Source: an uncultured Clostridia bacterium
GTDB taxonomy: Bacteria > Bacillota > Clostridia > Oscillospirales > Ruminococcaceae
Assembly (NCBI GenBank): GCA_947383835.1
Contig: CANDEV010000003.1
Location: 62,001-126,000 of the forward strand
Direction of reading: 5' to 3'
DNA: 64,000 bases
Part shown: in pieces, positions 33,695-42,192 of the stretch
How the letters are laid out: each line of letters starts with the position of its first letter
Numbering within the stretch: the stretch's first letter is position 1
Position numbers and translations under genes: made by a program
The notes under the pieces: generated by a model
Database searches by the model: none
Seen by the model: only the letters and a program-made list of their open reading frames with translations
Told to the model about the DNA's origin: nothing

Positions 33695-34954
33695 TTATTC
33701 ATACCGCAAAGCTTCTATCGGGTCAAGCTTGGCCGCGCGGTTTGCGGGATAGTACCCGAAGAATACACCTATCGCCATTGAGAAAGTCACCGCAAGCACC
33801 ATTGCTCCGACAGAGGGTGGAGCTACAGTGCCGACGATAAGCCCGGCGATGTTTCCGAGCATTATACCGCCGAGAATACCGATAAAGCCGCCGATCATGC
33901 AGATTATTATGGACTCGATTATAAACTGGCTCCGTATCGCCGAGTTCGGCGCGCCCAACGCCTTGCGGACGCCTATTTCGCGGGTACGCTCCGTTACCGA
34001 AACCAGCATGATGTTCATAACGCCTATGCCGCCTACCACAAGGGAAACTCCCGCGATTATGGCGATCACCATTGAAACAATGCCCAGCACCTGATTTATC
34101 ATCTCCATTTGAGATTCCATTGTAGCGTACATTATCTGAACGCTGTCGTTGTTTCTGTACCAGCGGTTGTTCATGTAATTTGTTACCTCTTCGCTGAAGG
34201 ACGTGGGGTCAATACCGTCGTTTACAATAATGTAATAAAAGTAAAAGCTTGACTCCATGTTGTTGTATATCTTATCCATTGTCGAGTACGGTATATATAC
34301 CTCGTTGTTCCAGTCCTCGCCCATTGTGTTTACCATTGCGCTCATCATTGCAGTCATTTTGTATTCGTAAATTCCCACCACGGTAAAATCATAACTGCTG
34401 CCAAGCATTTTTATGTTAAGAGTCTGACCTATAGCTCCCTTGACAGAGCCGTACAGCTTCTCTGCCTGCTTGTCGCTTATTACACAGACGTTCAGCTTTT
34501 TTGCAACGTCCTTGTCCGTTATGTACCTTCCCGCAATCATCTCATATGAATTGTTGTAGATATATCCCGAGTTTACAGCATAAATAACAAGATCGAGGTC
34601 TTCGCGGCGAAAACGTGTTGTTCCGCGGTCTGAGCCCGTAGAGATAGAGACCGCCTTTATGTCCTCGGCAAAACGCTCCTTAACGTTTTCTATCATCTCT
34701 TCCGTAATGAAATCCTCGGTCATTATATAATTCCGAGCCGCATCGGGCTTCATTGAAAGCTGAAAGCCCACAAGGTTAGAGCCTCCCTGTGAATTTATCG
34801 TATCGGTAATGCTCTTCTGCATGATGTTGCCGAGAGTGGTTATCATTATAATAGAGCTGATACCTATAATAATACCCAGCATTGTCAGCACCGCTCTCAT
34901 TTTGTTGGACTTCAGCGAAGCCAGCGCAAGCTTTATGTTTTCGACTAAATTCAT
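33695..34954 (-). CDS. MacB-like ABC transporter permease
   Basis: 419 residues. N-terminal helix (KSNKMRAVLTMLGIIIGISS), a large MacB-type outer domain (about 45-275), and three C-terminal helices with SVTERTREIGVRKALGAPNS, the FtsX motif, ending FFGYYPANRAAKLDPIEALRYE. It works with the ATPase and adaptor upstream as an efflux or stress exporter. It starts directly after the ATPase stop (0-base gap). Confidence 0.93.
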   Translation of the reverse strand: MNLVENIKLALASLKSNKMRAVLTMLGIIIGISSIIMITTLGNIMQKSITDTINSQGGSNLVGFQLSMKPDAARNYIMTEDFITEEMIENVKERFAEDIKAVSISTGSDRGTTRFRREDLDLVIYAVNSGYIYNNSYEMIAGRYITDKDVAKKLNVCVISDKQAEKLYGSVKGAIGQTLNIKMLGSSYDFTVVGIYEYKMTAMMSAMVNTMGEDWNNEVYIPYSTMDKIYNNMESSFYFYYIIVNDGIDPTSFSEEVTNYMNNRWYRNNDSVQIMYATMESQMEMINQVLGIVSMVIAIIAGVSLVVGGIGVMNIMLVSVTERTREIGVRKALGAPNSAIRSQFIIESIIICMIGGFIGILGGIMLGNIAGLIVGTVAPPSVGAMVLAVTFSMAIGVFFGYYPANRAAKLDPIEALRYE

Positions 34955-35677
34955 TTAAACCGCTTCCCCCTTTACCATTCTGTCGCCTACAATCGAACCG
35001 TCCGAAAGAGTTATGACGCGGTCTGTTTCCTCCGCAAGCTCCGGGTTGTGGGTAATAAGGACTATAGTCTTGCCCTGCTCCTTGTGAAGCTTGTGGAAGA
35101 TGTCCATAACAAGCCGTCCCGTTTTGGAGTCCAGCGCGCCCGTAGGTTCGTCCGCAAGAATTATGGCAGGGTCGTTCGCCATTGCCCTCGCAATGGAAAC
35201 TCTCTGCTTCTGACCGCCCGAAAGCTCATTGGGCGCATGGGAGGCTCTTTCCGTCATTTCCACCATTTCAAGAAGCTCCTTTGCGCGTTTTGTCCGCTCG
35301 CGGGCGGGTATTCCCGCGTAAAGCATTGGCAGCTCCACATTTTTTAGCGCGGAGGTCCTTGCGATAAGGTTGAAGTTCTGGAATACAAAGCCTATTTTTT
35401 TGTTCCGTATGCCGGAAAGCTCGTTGTCGCCGATAGTGGTCATGTCTATGCCGTCAAGAATGTACTGCCCCGCCGTCTGTCTGTCCAAAGCCCCCACTAT
35501 ATTCATAAGAGTGGATTTGCCCGAGCCGGACGCGCCCACGATAGAAACGAACTGCCCTTCGGGAACGGAAATATCAAGCCCGTGCAAAATCTCAAGCTCG
35601 TTTGGAGAATTGATATAAAACCTCTTTATAATACCTTTCATTGAAATGATAGGTCTTTTATTTTCTGTACCGTTCAT
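34955..35677 (-). CDS. ABC transporter ATP-binding protein (MacB/LolD type)
   Basis: 240 residues. Walker A VGASGSGKST, Q-loop FVFQNFNLIARTSALKNVEL, signature LSGGQKQRVSIARAMA, Walker B ILADEPTGALD and switch ITHNPELAE. These define the MacB/LolD class that pairs with FtsX-type permeases. Its start codon overlaps the adaptor stop by one base (TAATG). Confidence 0.95.
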   Translation of the reverse strand: MNGTENKRPIISMKGIIKRFYINSPNELEILHGLDISVPEGQFVSIVGASGSGKSTLMNIVGALDRQTAGQYILDGIDMTTIGDNELSGIRNKKIGFVFQNFNLIARTSALKNVELPMLYAGIPARERTKRAKELLEMVEMTERASHAPNELSGGQKQRVSIARAMANDPAIILADEPTGALDSKTGRLVMDIFHKLHKEQGKTIVLITHNPELAEETDRVITLSDGSIVGDRMVKGEAV

Positions 35678-37644
35678 TACTCCGCCTCCGCTTCAGTCTC
35701 CGTCTCGTTGATGTTTACCGCAGCGCCGTCGCTGATGAGCGCGGTATTTGTCAGCACGTACATTCCGTCCCTAAGCTCGGTTGAGATTATTTCCACCTCG
35801 TAATCTGTCTCCAGTCCTACTGTGACAATTACCTTTTTGGCATGGTACACGCCTGTCTCGTCCTTTTCGGCAACGTACACAACATCATTTCCGTCTTCAT
35901 CGGTGGTGAGAGCGTCGTATGTAACTGTCAGCGCACCCGATTTCCGTTCGCTTATGATGTTAAGCTTTGCGCTCATGCCTGTAAAGAGCTTTCCGCTGTC
36001 CCCCTCAATGCTTGCTTCTATTTTGTAGCTTACTCCCGAGTTTGAAGCCGCTGTGGGACTTGCCGCCGCAGCCGTGGGAGCAACGTCTGTTATCTTGCCG
36101 TCAAATTCCTCGTCGCCCAAAGCGTCGCAGCGGATAACAGCCTCCATTCCCTCGCTTACGTAGGGAATGGCATATTCGCCCACGGAGGCGGAAATAACAA
36201 GGCTGTCCAAGTCCTCTATAGTGAACAGCGCGCCTGTGGGAACTGCTCCCTCCTCTGCGTTTACGGCGGTTATAACACCGTCGCAGGGAGCGGTCACAAC
36301 CGCATATTCAAGCTTATCCTTGTAGTTCTGCAAAATAATGACCTGCGGGTCGTTAAGCCCCGAAATAGTACGCTGCTGCTCCGCCTGCTTTTTAAGAGAG
36401 GCAAGCTCCGACTCCACCTGCTGCACCGCAAGGTCGTAGTCCTTTTTAGCAGAGGCAAGAGCGTCCTCCGCATTTTTCACCGCAGCGCTGTAGGTTTCGG
36501 AGGTATTGTCATTGACTTTTCCCGTGTTTTCGTAGTCGGAGACAGCCTTGTCATAAGCAAGCTGCGCGCTGTCAACAGCGGTCTCTGCGCTGCTCACGCC
36601 GGCTTTGGCATTATCAAGACTAAGCTTTGCGCTGTCCCTTGCCTTTTCAAGAGCGTCAATGCTGTTTTCAAGCTGATTTTGAAGACTTTTAAGCTGATCC
36701 TCAAGATTTTTCAGCTTGAATTTTTCAACCGTCTCCTCATATTTTTGCTTTGCTTTCTGATATTCCTCCGAAGCCTTCGCGGTAGTCTCCTGCGAATATG
36801 GCTCCAAGCCGTAATCGGCAGCATTGGAATTGCGATTTATAATGTCATAGTATTTTTTCTCAGCCGTTTTGTAATTATTTTCAGCCTCGTCAAGCTCCAC
36901 ATTTGTAAGACCGTTTTTCACAACAACTATGTAATGCTCGTACTCCTCTATTTTATCGCATAAGTCCTTTAAGTCTCCCGAATAATTTTCCGGTTTGAGA
37001 GCGTCCTCGGCGTCATTGTATGCCTTGAGCGCGCTTTCGTAACTTTGCTCTGCGTTTTCAAGCTGTTTTTTTGCGCTTTCCACCTGCTGCTCCGCGCTTT
37101 TTATCTGAGTGTCCGCGTTCTGAATATTTGAGGGGAGCGTCGTACCCGTACCCTGCTCCTCCTGCCGCTTTGCGTCGGCAAGAGCCTTTTCGGCTTGCTC
37201 CACAGCCTTTTGAGCATTTACAATAGCGGTGTTTCTGCCCTCGTTGTAATCTGCCAGAGCGTCGGCGTATTTCTGCTCGATATCGGAAAGAGTGTAATCG
37301 GAATTAATACCGCTGCTTTCAACCGACGCCTGCTGCTGGAGTATCTGCTGCTGAAGCTCCTCTGTGCTTATCGTGCACAGCACGTCCCCCTTTTTGACAA
37401 CGTCCCCCACGGACACGTTTATCTTTTCAACAGGGTAGTTGAGCTTTGAGTACACGTTTTTCTTTTCCGAGCTTTCAACCGTACCGCTTACGGATATTTT
37501 GTTTTCAAGCTCCTTCTGCGTAATTTTAACAGTATTGGCATACGCCGTGTTTGAAGCGGAGCTTGACATCAGCGCTACAGCGGTGCCTATCACGGCAATT
37601 CCTGCTATAACTGAAACGGGAATGATTATTTTTCTTGCTTTCAT
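35677..37644 (-). CDS. Membrane-fusion adaptor (HlyD/MacA-like) with long coiled coil
   Basis: 655 residues. N-terminal signal anchor (8-30), a first barrel-sandwich half (VEKINVSVGDVVKKGDVLCT), a very long helical region (about 100-430: AVEQAEKALADAKRQEEQGT, QIKSAEQQVESAKKQLENAE, AVDSAQLAYDKAVSDYEN), the second half (AVVTAPCDGVITAVNAEEGA), and beta-barrel domains to the C-terminus. Adaptors of Gram-positive exporters are usually 350-450 residues, so the coiled coil is long and could span a thick wall. First gene of the operon. Confidence 0.92.
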   Translation of the reverse strand: MKARKIIIPVSVIAGIAVIGTAVALMSSSASNTAYANTVKITQKELENKISVSGTVESSEKKNVYSKLNYPVEKINVSVGDVVKKGDVLCTISTEELQQQILQQQASVESSGINSDYTLSDIEQKYADALADYNEGRNTAIVNAQKAVEQAEKALADAKRQEEQGTGTTLPSNIQNADTQIKSAEQQVESAKKQLENAEQSYESALKAYNDAEDALKPENYSGDLKDLCDKIEEYEHYIVVVKNGLTNVELDEAENNYKTAEKKYYDIINRNSNAADYGLEPYSQETTAKASEEYQKAKQKYEETVEKFKLKNLEDQLKSLQNQLENSIDALEKARDSAKLSLDNAKAGVSSAETAVDSAQLAYDKAVSDYENTGKVNDNTSETYSAAVKNAEDALASAKKDYDLAVQQVESELASLKKQAEQQRTISGLNDPQVIILQNYKDKLEYAVVTAPCDGVITAVNAEEGAVPTGALFTIEDLDSLVISASVGEYAIPYVSEGMEAVIRCDALGDEEFDGKITDVAPTAAAASPTAASNSGVSYKIEASIEGDSGKLFTGMSAKLNIISERKSGALTVTYDALTTDEDGNDVVYVAEKDETGVYHAKKVIVTVGLETDYEVEIISTELRDGMYVLTNTALISDGAAVNINETETEAEAE

Positions 37645-37691
37645 GGGGTATTTATCCTTTCTTTGTTAAGATTTCAAATATTATATAACAT

Positions 37692-37720
37692 ATAATATCA
37701 TATAATAATTAATTTGTCAA
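37692..37720 (-). promoter_or_regulatory. Promoter of the adaptor/ATPase/permease operon
   Basis: Minus strand TTGACA (37715-37720), 17 bp, TATTAT (37692-37697), about 50 bases before the start codon. Confidence 0.8.
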
Positions 37721-37835
37721 GTACTTTTAAAAAGCTTTTATGTCTGTACAACTATACTAATCAACTAATACAATTATACAAACATATTGTAAAAAAGTCA
37801 ATTGTATATATGCACAAAAAATGTTATTTAATTTA

Positions 37836-37935
37836 TACTGATTCACGACATAAATGTGTACAAAAATTCAAGCAAAATCTTGCGTATATGGATTTTGCGC
37901 CAAATTTTCGTCTACACATTGGGAGTGAATTAGTA
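37836..37935 (+). repeat. MITE-like palindromic element, subfamily B, copy 2
   Basis: 100 bp. Left TACTGATTCACGACATAAAT, right TTGGGAGTGAATTAGTA; inner palindrome CAAGCAAAATCTTGCG / TGGATTTTGCGCC. TTA-type flanks on both sides. Confidence 0.95.
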
Positions 37936-38114
37936 TTAGTCGCCTTCTGTAATGATTAACGTTGTAAGCCGGCATTATGTGCGGTATATTATCAGTATAA
38001 CCGTCTATTTTCAACTTTTTTTCAACAAATGAAATTTTTTCGGCACATTATATAGTTATTTTAGCATAGGTGAAAAAAGTCCGCCATAGATTCGGCTTAC
38101 ATTTTGAGTCATAA

Positions 38115-38150
38115 CCTTACATTTTGGTAAGGGTGCGGCAATATCCGCAC
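38115..38150. other. Two successive hairpins in the 840-bp gap before the sigma gene
   Basis: CCTTAC-loop-GTAAGG (38115-38132) is followed at once by GTGCGG-loop-CCGCAC (38133-38150). No T run follows, so it is not an evident terminator. Between 37936 and 38114 I see only A/T-rich sequence. Confidence 0.5.
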
Positions 38151-38203
38151 GGACTTCTCAGTCCTGCAAAAGTTATGAAAGAGTAAACTTTTAGCTGTAA
38201 GGG

Positions 38204-38232
38204 TTGAATTTTGGCAAAAAAATTGTTATAAT
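38204..38232 (+). promoter_or_regulatory. Candidate promoter upstream of the sigma / beta-propeller operon
   Basis: TTGAAT (38204-38209), 17 bp, TATAAT (38227-38232), 250 bases before the gene. A closer TATAAT at 38423-38428 lacks a good -35 and could be an alternative, sigma-specific start. Confidence 0.5.
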
Positions 38233-38480
38233 AAATAGTCAGAGTGTTAATTGTTTGATTTTGACATTGTAATATCAGTCCGTATTTGTGCAAAAAGCCT
38301 TAATTTAAGGCTCAAATCAAAATATTATTGTGCATTGCTACAAAGCTTTAAAGACAATGCAACAAAACGGACTTTTTTTGCCACTACTATAATGACAGGT
38401 TCATTAAGGGTAAGAAAATTGGTATAATGTCATTATCAATGCCGAATATATAAAGAGTGGCTGAGAGGTGATATTACAGA

Positions 38481-39014
38481 ATGAATACCGATTTCGCCGA
38501 GCAGGTAAAAAAAGCTCGGGCAGGGGACGCAGACGCGTTCGCAGAATTGTATTCCTTGGTGTACAAAGAATTGTACCATATTGCTCTGGTAAACCTGAAA
38601 AATCAGCATGACGCTTCCGATGTGGTTAGTGACACAGTTCTGGAAGCCTACTCTTCCATAAAAAAATTAAGAGATGAAAAAGCGTTTAAAGCCTGGATAA
38701 TCAAGATCCTTACTGTAAAGATAAAAAACAAGCAGAAGGAATATATAAAGAACAGAGATTACATGGCTGACTTGGATGATCTCGAAAATAGTGTAGAACA
38801 AAAGGAATCTGCGGAGATAAATTACAGCGGATTGGAAATAATGGAGGAGTTCAGGCGTCTGAACGAGGAAGAAAGGCTTATTTTATCATTAAGCGTTGTT
38901 TCCGGCTATACGAGCGAGGAGATCGCAAAGGCGACGGGATTATCTGCAAATACCGTACGCTCAAAGGCGGCAAGAGCCAAGATAAAGCTGAGACAAATGC
39001 TTGAAGAACGCTGA
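38481..39014 (+). CDS. ECF-type RNA polymerase sigma factor
   Basis: 177 residues. Region 2 is AFAELYSLVYKELYHIALVN then HDASDVVSDTVLEAYSSIKK; region 4 is LNEEERLILSLSVVSGYTSE and LSANTVRSKAARAKIKLRQM. GAGAGGTG precedes the ATG. It is followed after 20 bases by a membrane protein with a large outer propeller, whose cytoplasmic N-terminus is the probable anti-sigma part. Confidence 0.88.
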   Translation: MNTDFAEQVKKARAGDADAFAELYSLVYKELYHIALVNLKNQHDASDVVSDTVLEAYSSIKKLRDEKAFKAWIIKILTVKIKNKQKEYIKNRDYMADLDDLENSVEQKESAEINYSGLEIMEEFRRLNEEERLILSLSVVSGYTSEEIAKATGLSANTVRSKAARAKIKLRQMLEER

Positions 39015-39034
39015 ACGGAAAGGAGGTCGGAATT

Positions 39035-41116
39035 ATGAAATTTGAAGAAAAACTGAACGAGCTGATAAACGAGGCTGAGGTTCCCGATGAATTATCGCCT
39101 CAAAATATCGCGAAAATGCTCAAAGCACAGAATGCAAGATCCAAAATGGAGTCTGAACATAAAAATGTGAAGACAGGTCCGAATATCTCTGTATTGCGTC
39201 GTACTATTATTATAAGGACTGTATCCGCTGCGGCGGCGTGCGCTGTGTTTGTATTCGGCATGACGGCTTATAACCAAAACCGCATTGAACAGGAAAAGCT
39301 TGACGATCAGATAAAATACGAGGACATTGATGTCGTTGTACCAAATTCTTACGGCGATTGGTATAACATCTATACCGGTATTGACCTAAACGGAAGCAAC
39401 AGCCCCGCAGACGGCGATAAACCTATAGATGACACCGAAACGGCAATTCCCGACGGCGAAGAGCCTATTGAACGTTCTCCCCAAATGCCGGACGAAAGCT
39501 TTTCGGAATTGACCGCTTACGATTTCCCCGATAAGGAAAATTACGGCGAAAACGTTTCGGAGGCTGACGTTATCAAGACTGACGGAAAGTACATTTACTG
39601 TATTAAGGGCAGTACGCTTACGATAATTTCCTTGGAGACTATGGAAATTGTTTCAACAGTTGACAGCTCGCTTGATCCGCCCGTTGAAATTTATAAGGAC
39701 GGTGACAAGGTCTTTCTCATTTCAAGTGAAACAGAGGAAATTCAGATAATCAACAGCAGTACGGAAAGCGCTGTTGCCGAATCCTCACAAGCCGAAAATT
39801 CTTCCAATACATCAAATGTTCCAGCAAGCGATGTAATACTCAGCAATTCGGCTTCGGGTAATTCCGACGCGGACATTTCCCAAAACGGCGAAAAACAAAA
39901 CGAGCCTAAAACGGCAAACCGCACAAACACCTTAGTTGACATCTATGACGTCAGCGACGCGGCAAACCCAATACATACCACTTCATATAAACAAAACGGC
40001 AGTTACACAGCTTCACGGCTCGTTGACGGTACGCTTTATATGGTAACGGATTATACGGATTACCGAATAAAGCCTCTGGATACGCAGACCGACCTTGATA
40101 GCTTTGTTCCTGCCTATTATATTAATGGGGAGAAATTTTTTCTTGAAGCAAATGATGTGATAGTCCCCATGAACGCGGGCAGCACCGATTATACTGTTGC
40201 CGCAGCCGTAACTCCCGACGGAAACGGCGTTACGGCAAACGTAAAGGCTGTACTCGGCGGCGGCAGGAACGTTTATTGTTCTGCCGAAACGCTTTATACA
40301 GCCTCGTCTGTAAAAAACGAAAGCGGCGAATACAGCGTAATTTATTCCTTTGAGCTTTCACGGGACGGCATTTCCTATTTTTCGGGAGGTGTTGTGGACG
40401 GCGCAGTACTGGGCAGACAAAGCATGAACGAATACGGCGGCAAGCTCAGGATCGCAGCAAAAATTACAGACGAAAACGGTATTCCCTCAACTGCTGTATA
40501 TGTGCTGGACAAGTCCATGACGGTGGAAAACAGCGCGGGACAAATTCTCCACAGCGAAAGCATTGAAACGGTAAAGTTTGAGAAAAATTACGCGCGGCTT
40601 TTCAGAAAAAATTCCGAAACGGCAGCGGCTGTAATAGACCTTTCCTCCGATCCGCCTACCTTTGCTCAAACGGCAATGGACAGCGCCGCCTATCTGTTTA
40701 AGTATTCCGAAGACAAGCTTCTCGGGATAGGGACTTCTCCCGAAAGCGGTATTACCCTTTCAATGTTCGGCTCCGAAAGCGGTCTTACAATGGGCAGCAC
40801 TACCTTTGCGCCGGGGAAGACCTATTCAAATGCTCTCACCGACAGGCGGGCGGTCCTTATCGACAGCGAGGCAGGAATAATCGGCGTGCCTGTCTACAGT
40901 CATAACGAGTTCGGCACGAAAAATCAGTACTATGTGTACGGCTTTGACGAAACGGGCTTTGTGCAAAAGGGCGTAATAGAGTACACCGATATTGACGACA
41001 GCATGATATTCAAGCGCGGAAAAATAATCGGAGAAAATCTTTATGTTATCAGCAGCGGCAGGATAATTTCCGCGCGGCTCAGCGATTTAAAAATTGTTGA
41101 AACGTTCGAGTTTTGA
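39035..41116 (+). CDS. Membrane-tethered beta-propeller protein, likely anti-sigma partner
   Basis: 693 residues. Cytoplasmic N-terminus of about 60 residues (EEKLNELINEAEVPDELSPQ...), one membrane span near 65-82 (VSAAAACAVFVFGMTAY), an acidic/Pro linker with GEEPIERSPQMPDESFSELT, then the Beta_propel family domain: GENVSEADVIKTDGKYIYCI, STLTIISLETMEIVSTVDSS, LVDIYDVSDAANPIHTTSYK. A low-complexity Ser/Asn insert (about 243-290) splits the first blades. Propeller outside plus sigma-linked tail inside suggests signal sensing; the anti-sigma role is inferred from position and topology. Confidence 0.82.
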   Translation: MKFEEKLNELINEAEVPDELSPQNIAKMLKAQNARSKMESEHKNVKTGPNISVLRRTIIIRTVSAAAACAVFVFGMTAYNQNRIEQEKLDDQIKYEDIDVVVPNSYGDWYNIYTGIDLNGSNSPADGDKPIDDTETAIPDGEEPIERSPQMPDESFSELTAYDFPDKENYGENVSEADVIKTDGKYIYCIKGSTLTIISLETMEIVSTVDSSLDPPVEIYKDGDKVFLISSETEEIQIINSSTESAVAESSQAENSSNTSNVPASDVILSNSASGNSDADISQNGEKQNEPKTANRTNTLVDIYDVSDAANPIHTTSYKQNGSYTASRLVDGTLYMVTDYTDYRIKPLDTQTDLDSFVPAYYINGEKFFLEANDVIVPMNAGSTDYTVAAAVTPDGNGVTANVKAVLGGGRNVYCSAETLYTASSVKNESGEYSVIYSFELSRDGISYFSGGVVDGAVLGRQSMNEYGGKLRIAAKITDENGIPSTAVYVLDKSMTVENSAGQILHSESIETVKFEKNYARLFRKNSETAAAVIDLSSDPPTFAQTAMDSAAYLFKYSEDKLLGIGTSPESGITLSMFGSESGLTMGSTTFAPGKTYSNALTDRRAVLIDSEAGIIGVPVYSHNEFGTKNQYYVYGFDETGFVQKGVIEYTDIDDSMIFKRGKIIGENLYVISSGRIISARLSDLKIVETFEF

Positions 41117-41193
41117 TGATACATATTTTAAATTTATTTGTATATTTGCTTGTGAGGCGGGACTTTTTCCCGTCCTGCAATTGCGTACAGCTT

Positions 41194-41222
41194 AAAGGGC
41201 AGGAATTTTTATCCTGTCCTTT
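41194..41222 (+). terminator. Probable terminator after the beta-propeller gene
   Basis: AAAGGGCAGGA and TCCTGTCCTTT arms. A weaker hairpin, GGCGGGA/TCCCGTC, lies just upstream (about 41156-41176). Confidence 0.6.
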
Positions 41223-41322
41223 GTTATTTGTACACAGCTTTATTTTTCGGCAATTGTGCAAAGGGCAGATTTTGCGGAAACCGCGCGCCGTTTCGTTCCA
41301 ATAAGTGGGGGATGTAAGTTTG

Positions 41323-41475
41323 TCAATGAAATTGGACAGAAAGGTTGAGAAATTCGCAAGGCGAAAGCCAATTAAGGGGACGCATGGGACGGTTATTAGT
41401 CCGACTTACTCCATATTTTTCCGAATATTTCATTAGGGATTGACGAAACTTCATGTTTTGTGTTATACTGTTCAT
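41323..41475 (-). pseudogene. Internally deleted IS transposase remnant (50 codons)
   Basis: The first half, MNSITQNMKFRQSLMKYSEK, is the N-terminus of a DDE transposase of the same type as the gene at 42193. After YGVSR it runs straight into NNRPMRPLNWLSPCEFLN, the C-terminal end of that family. About 300 residues are missing in between, yet the frame stays open. The surrounding 41476-41926 has a CATGTTAA/TTAACATG hairpin and two T-arm-like motifs but no gene. Confidence 0.75.
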
Positions 41476-41926
41476 GAGAGATTCCTTTCGTTTTCCATGT
41501 ACATACCTCCGTAATTGGGGCAATAAAAAAGCCATGTTAAATGATTTTACACTTAACATGACTTTCTCTGTTTTGCACATATTTTGTTTTGAAATTTTGG
41601 CAATATTTATTTTTAGGGTTCAAATTCCCAAAAAATCTTTTTTATATGGATTATTTAATGTATACAATATTTCTTTCTTTTTTGTGGCTTTTTTCTACCT
41701 GCGGTTTTCATATCTCGCTGAAATCTTTTTCAAAGGACTGTTTGATTTTTGTAATTGTAGACAAAAAATTTCCGAAATTTTCTACGAAAAGGGTTCAAAT
41801 CCCTTTTTGCCCTAAAAACTCCTTAAAAATATCTACGGATTTTTACTTCGTTTTTGACAAAATAATTGCCCTCAAACCGCTTACCTAAGCCATTTGAGAG
41901 CTAAATATCTTTTTTCTATGGAAAGA

Positions 41927-42003
41927 TGGTGCGCTGCAAGGGACTCGAACCCCTGACCTACTGGTTCGTAGCCAGTCACTCTATCCAGCTGAGCTAGCAA
42001 CGC
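41927..42003 (-). tRNA. tRNA-Arg (ACG)
   Basis: Minus strand: acceptor GCGTTGC pairs with GCAGCGC, D-arm AGCTCAGCTGGATAGAG, anticodon stem ACTGG/CCAGT with loop CTACGAA (anticodon ACG), T-arm GGGGTTCGAGTCCC, discriminator A and encoded CCA. ACG is read as ICG after TadA acts on A34. Confidence 0.95.
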
Positions 42004-42192
42004 TTTAATTAACGTGTATAATTATACCACATCTTTTATGGCTTGTCAATCATTTTTAAGAAAAATTTGCAATTTTTTTGTAGGCTTACAATAGAAGCGT
42101 AACAAAAGTAAAAAAAGAGTAGCGGAAAAGCCAAACCGGTGTTACAGTTAAGTTGCGAGAAATAAAAGCAACAGGAGGTCAGCAGATCCGCT

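Noticed and set aside
41453..41888. Plus-strand hydrophobic frames (99-120 codons) before the tRNA
   Set aside because: Phe/Leu-rich translations of A/T-rich DNA without ribosome sites; the stretch is better explained as IS remnant and non-coding DNA.
41927..42003. Plus-strand reading of the tRNA region
   Set aside because: The cloverleaf with CCA end forms only on the minus strand.
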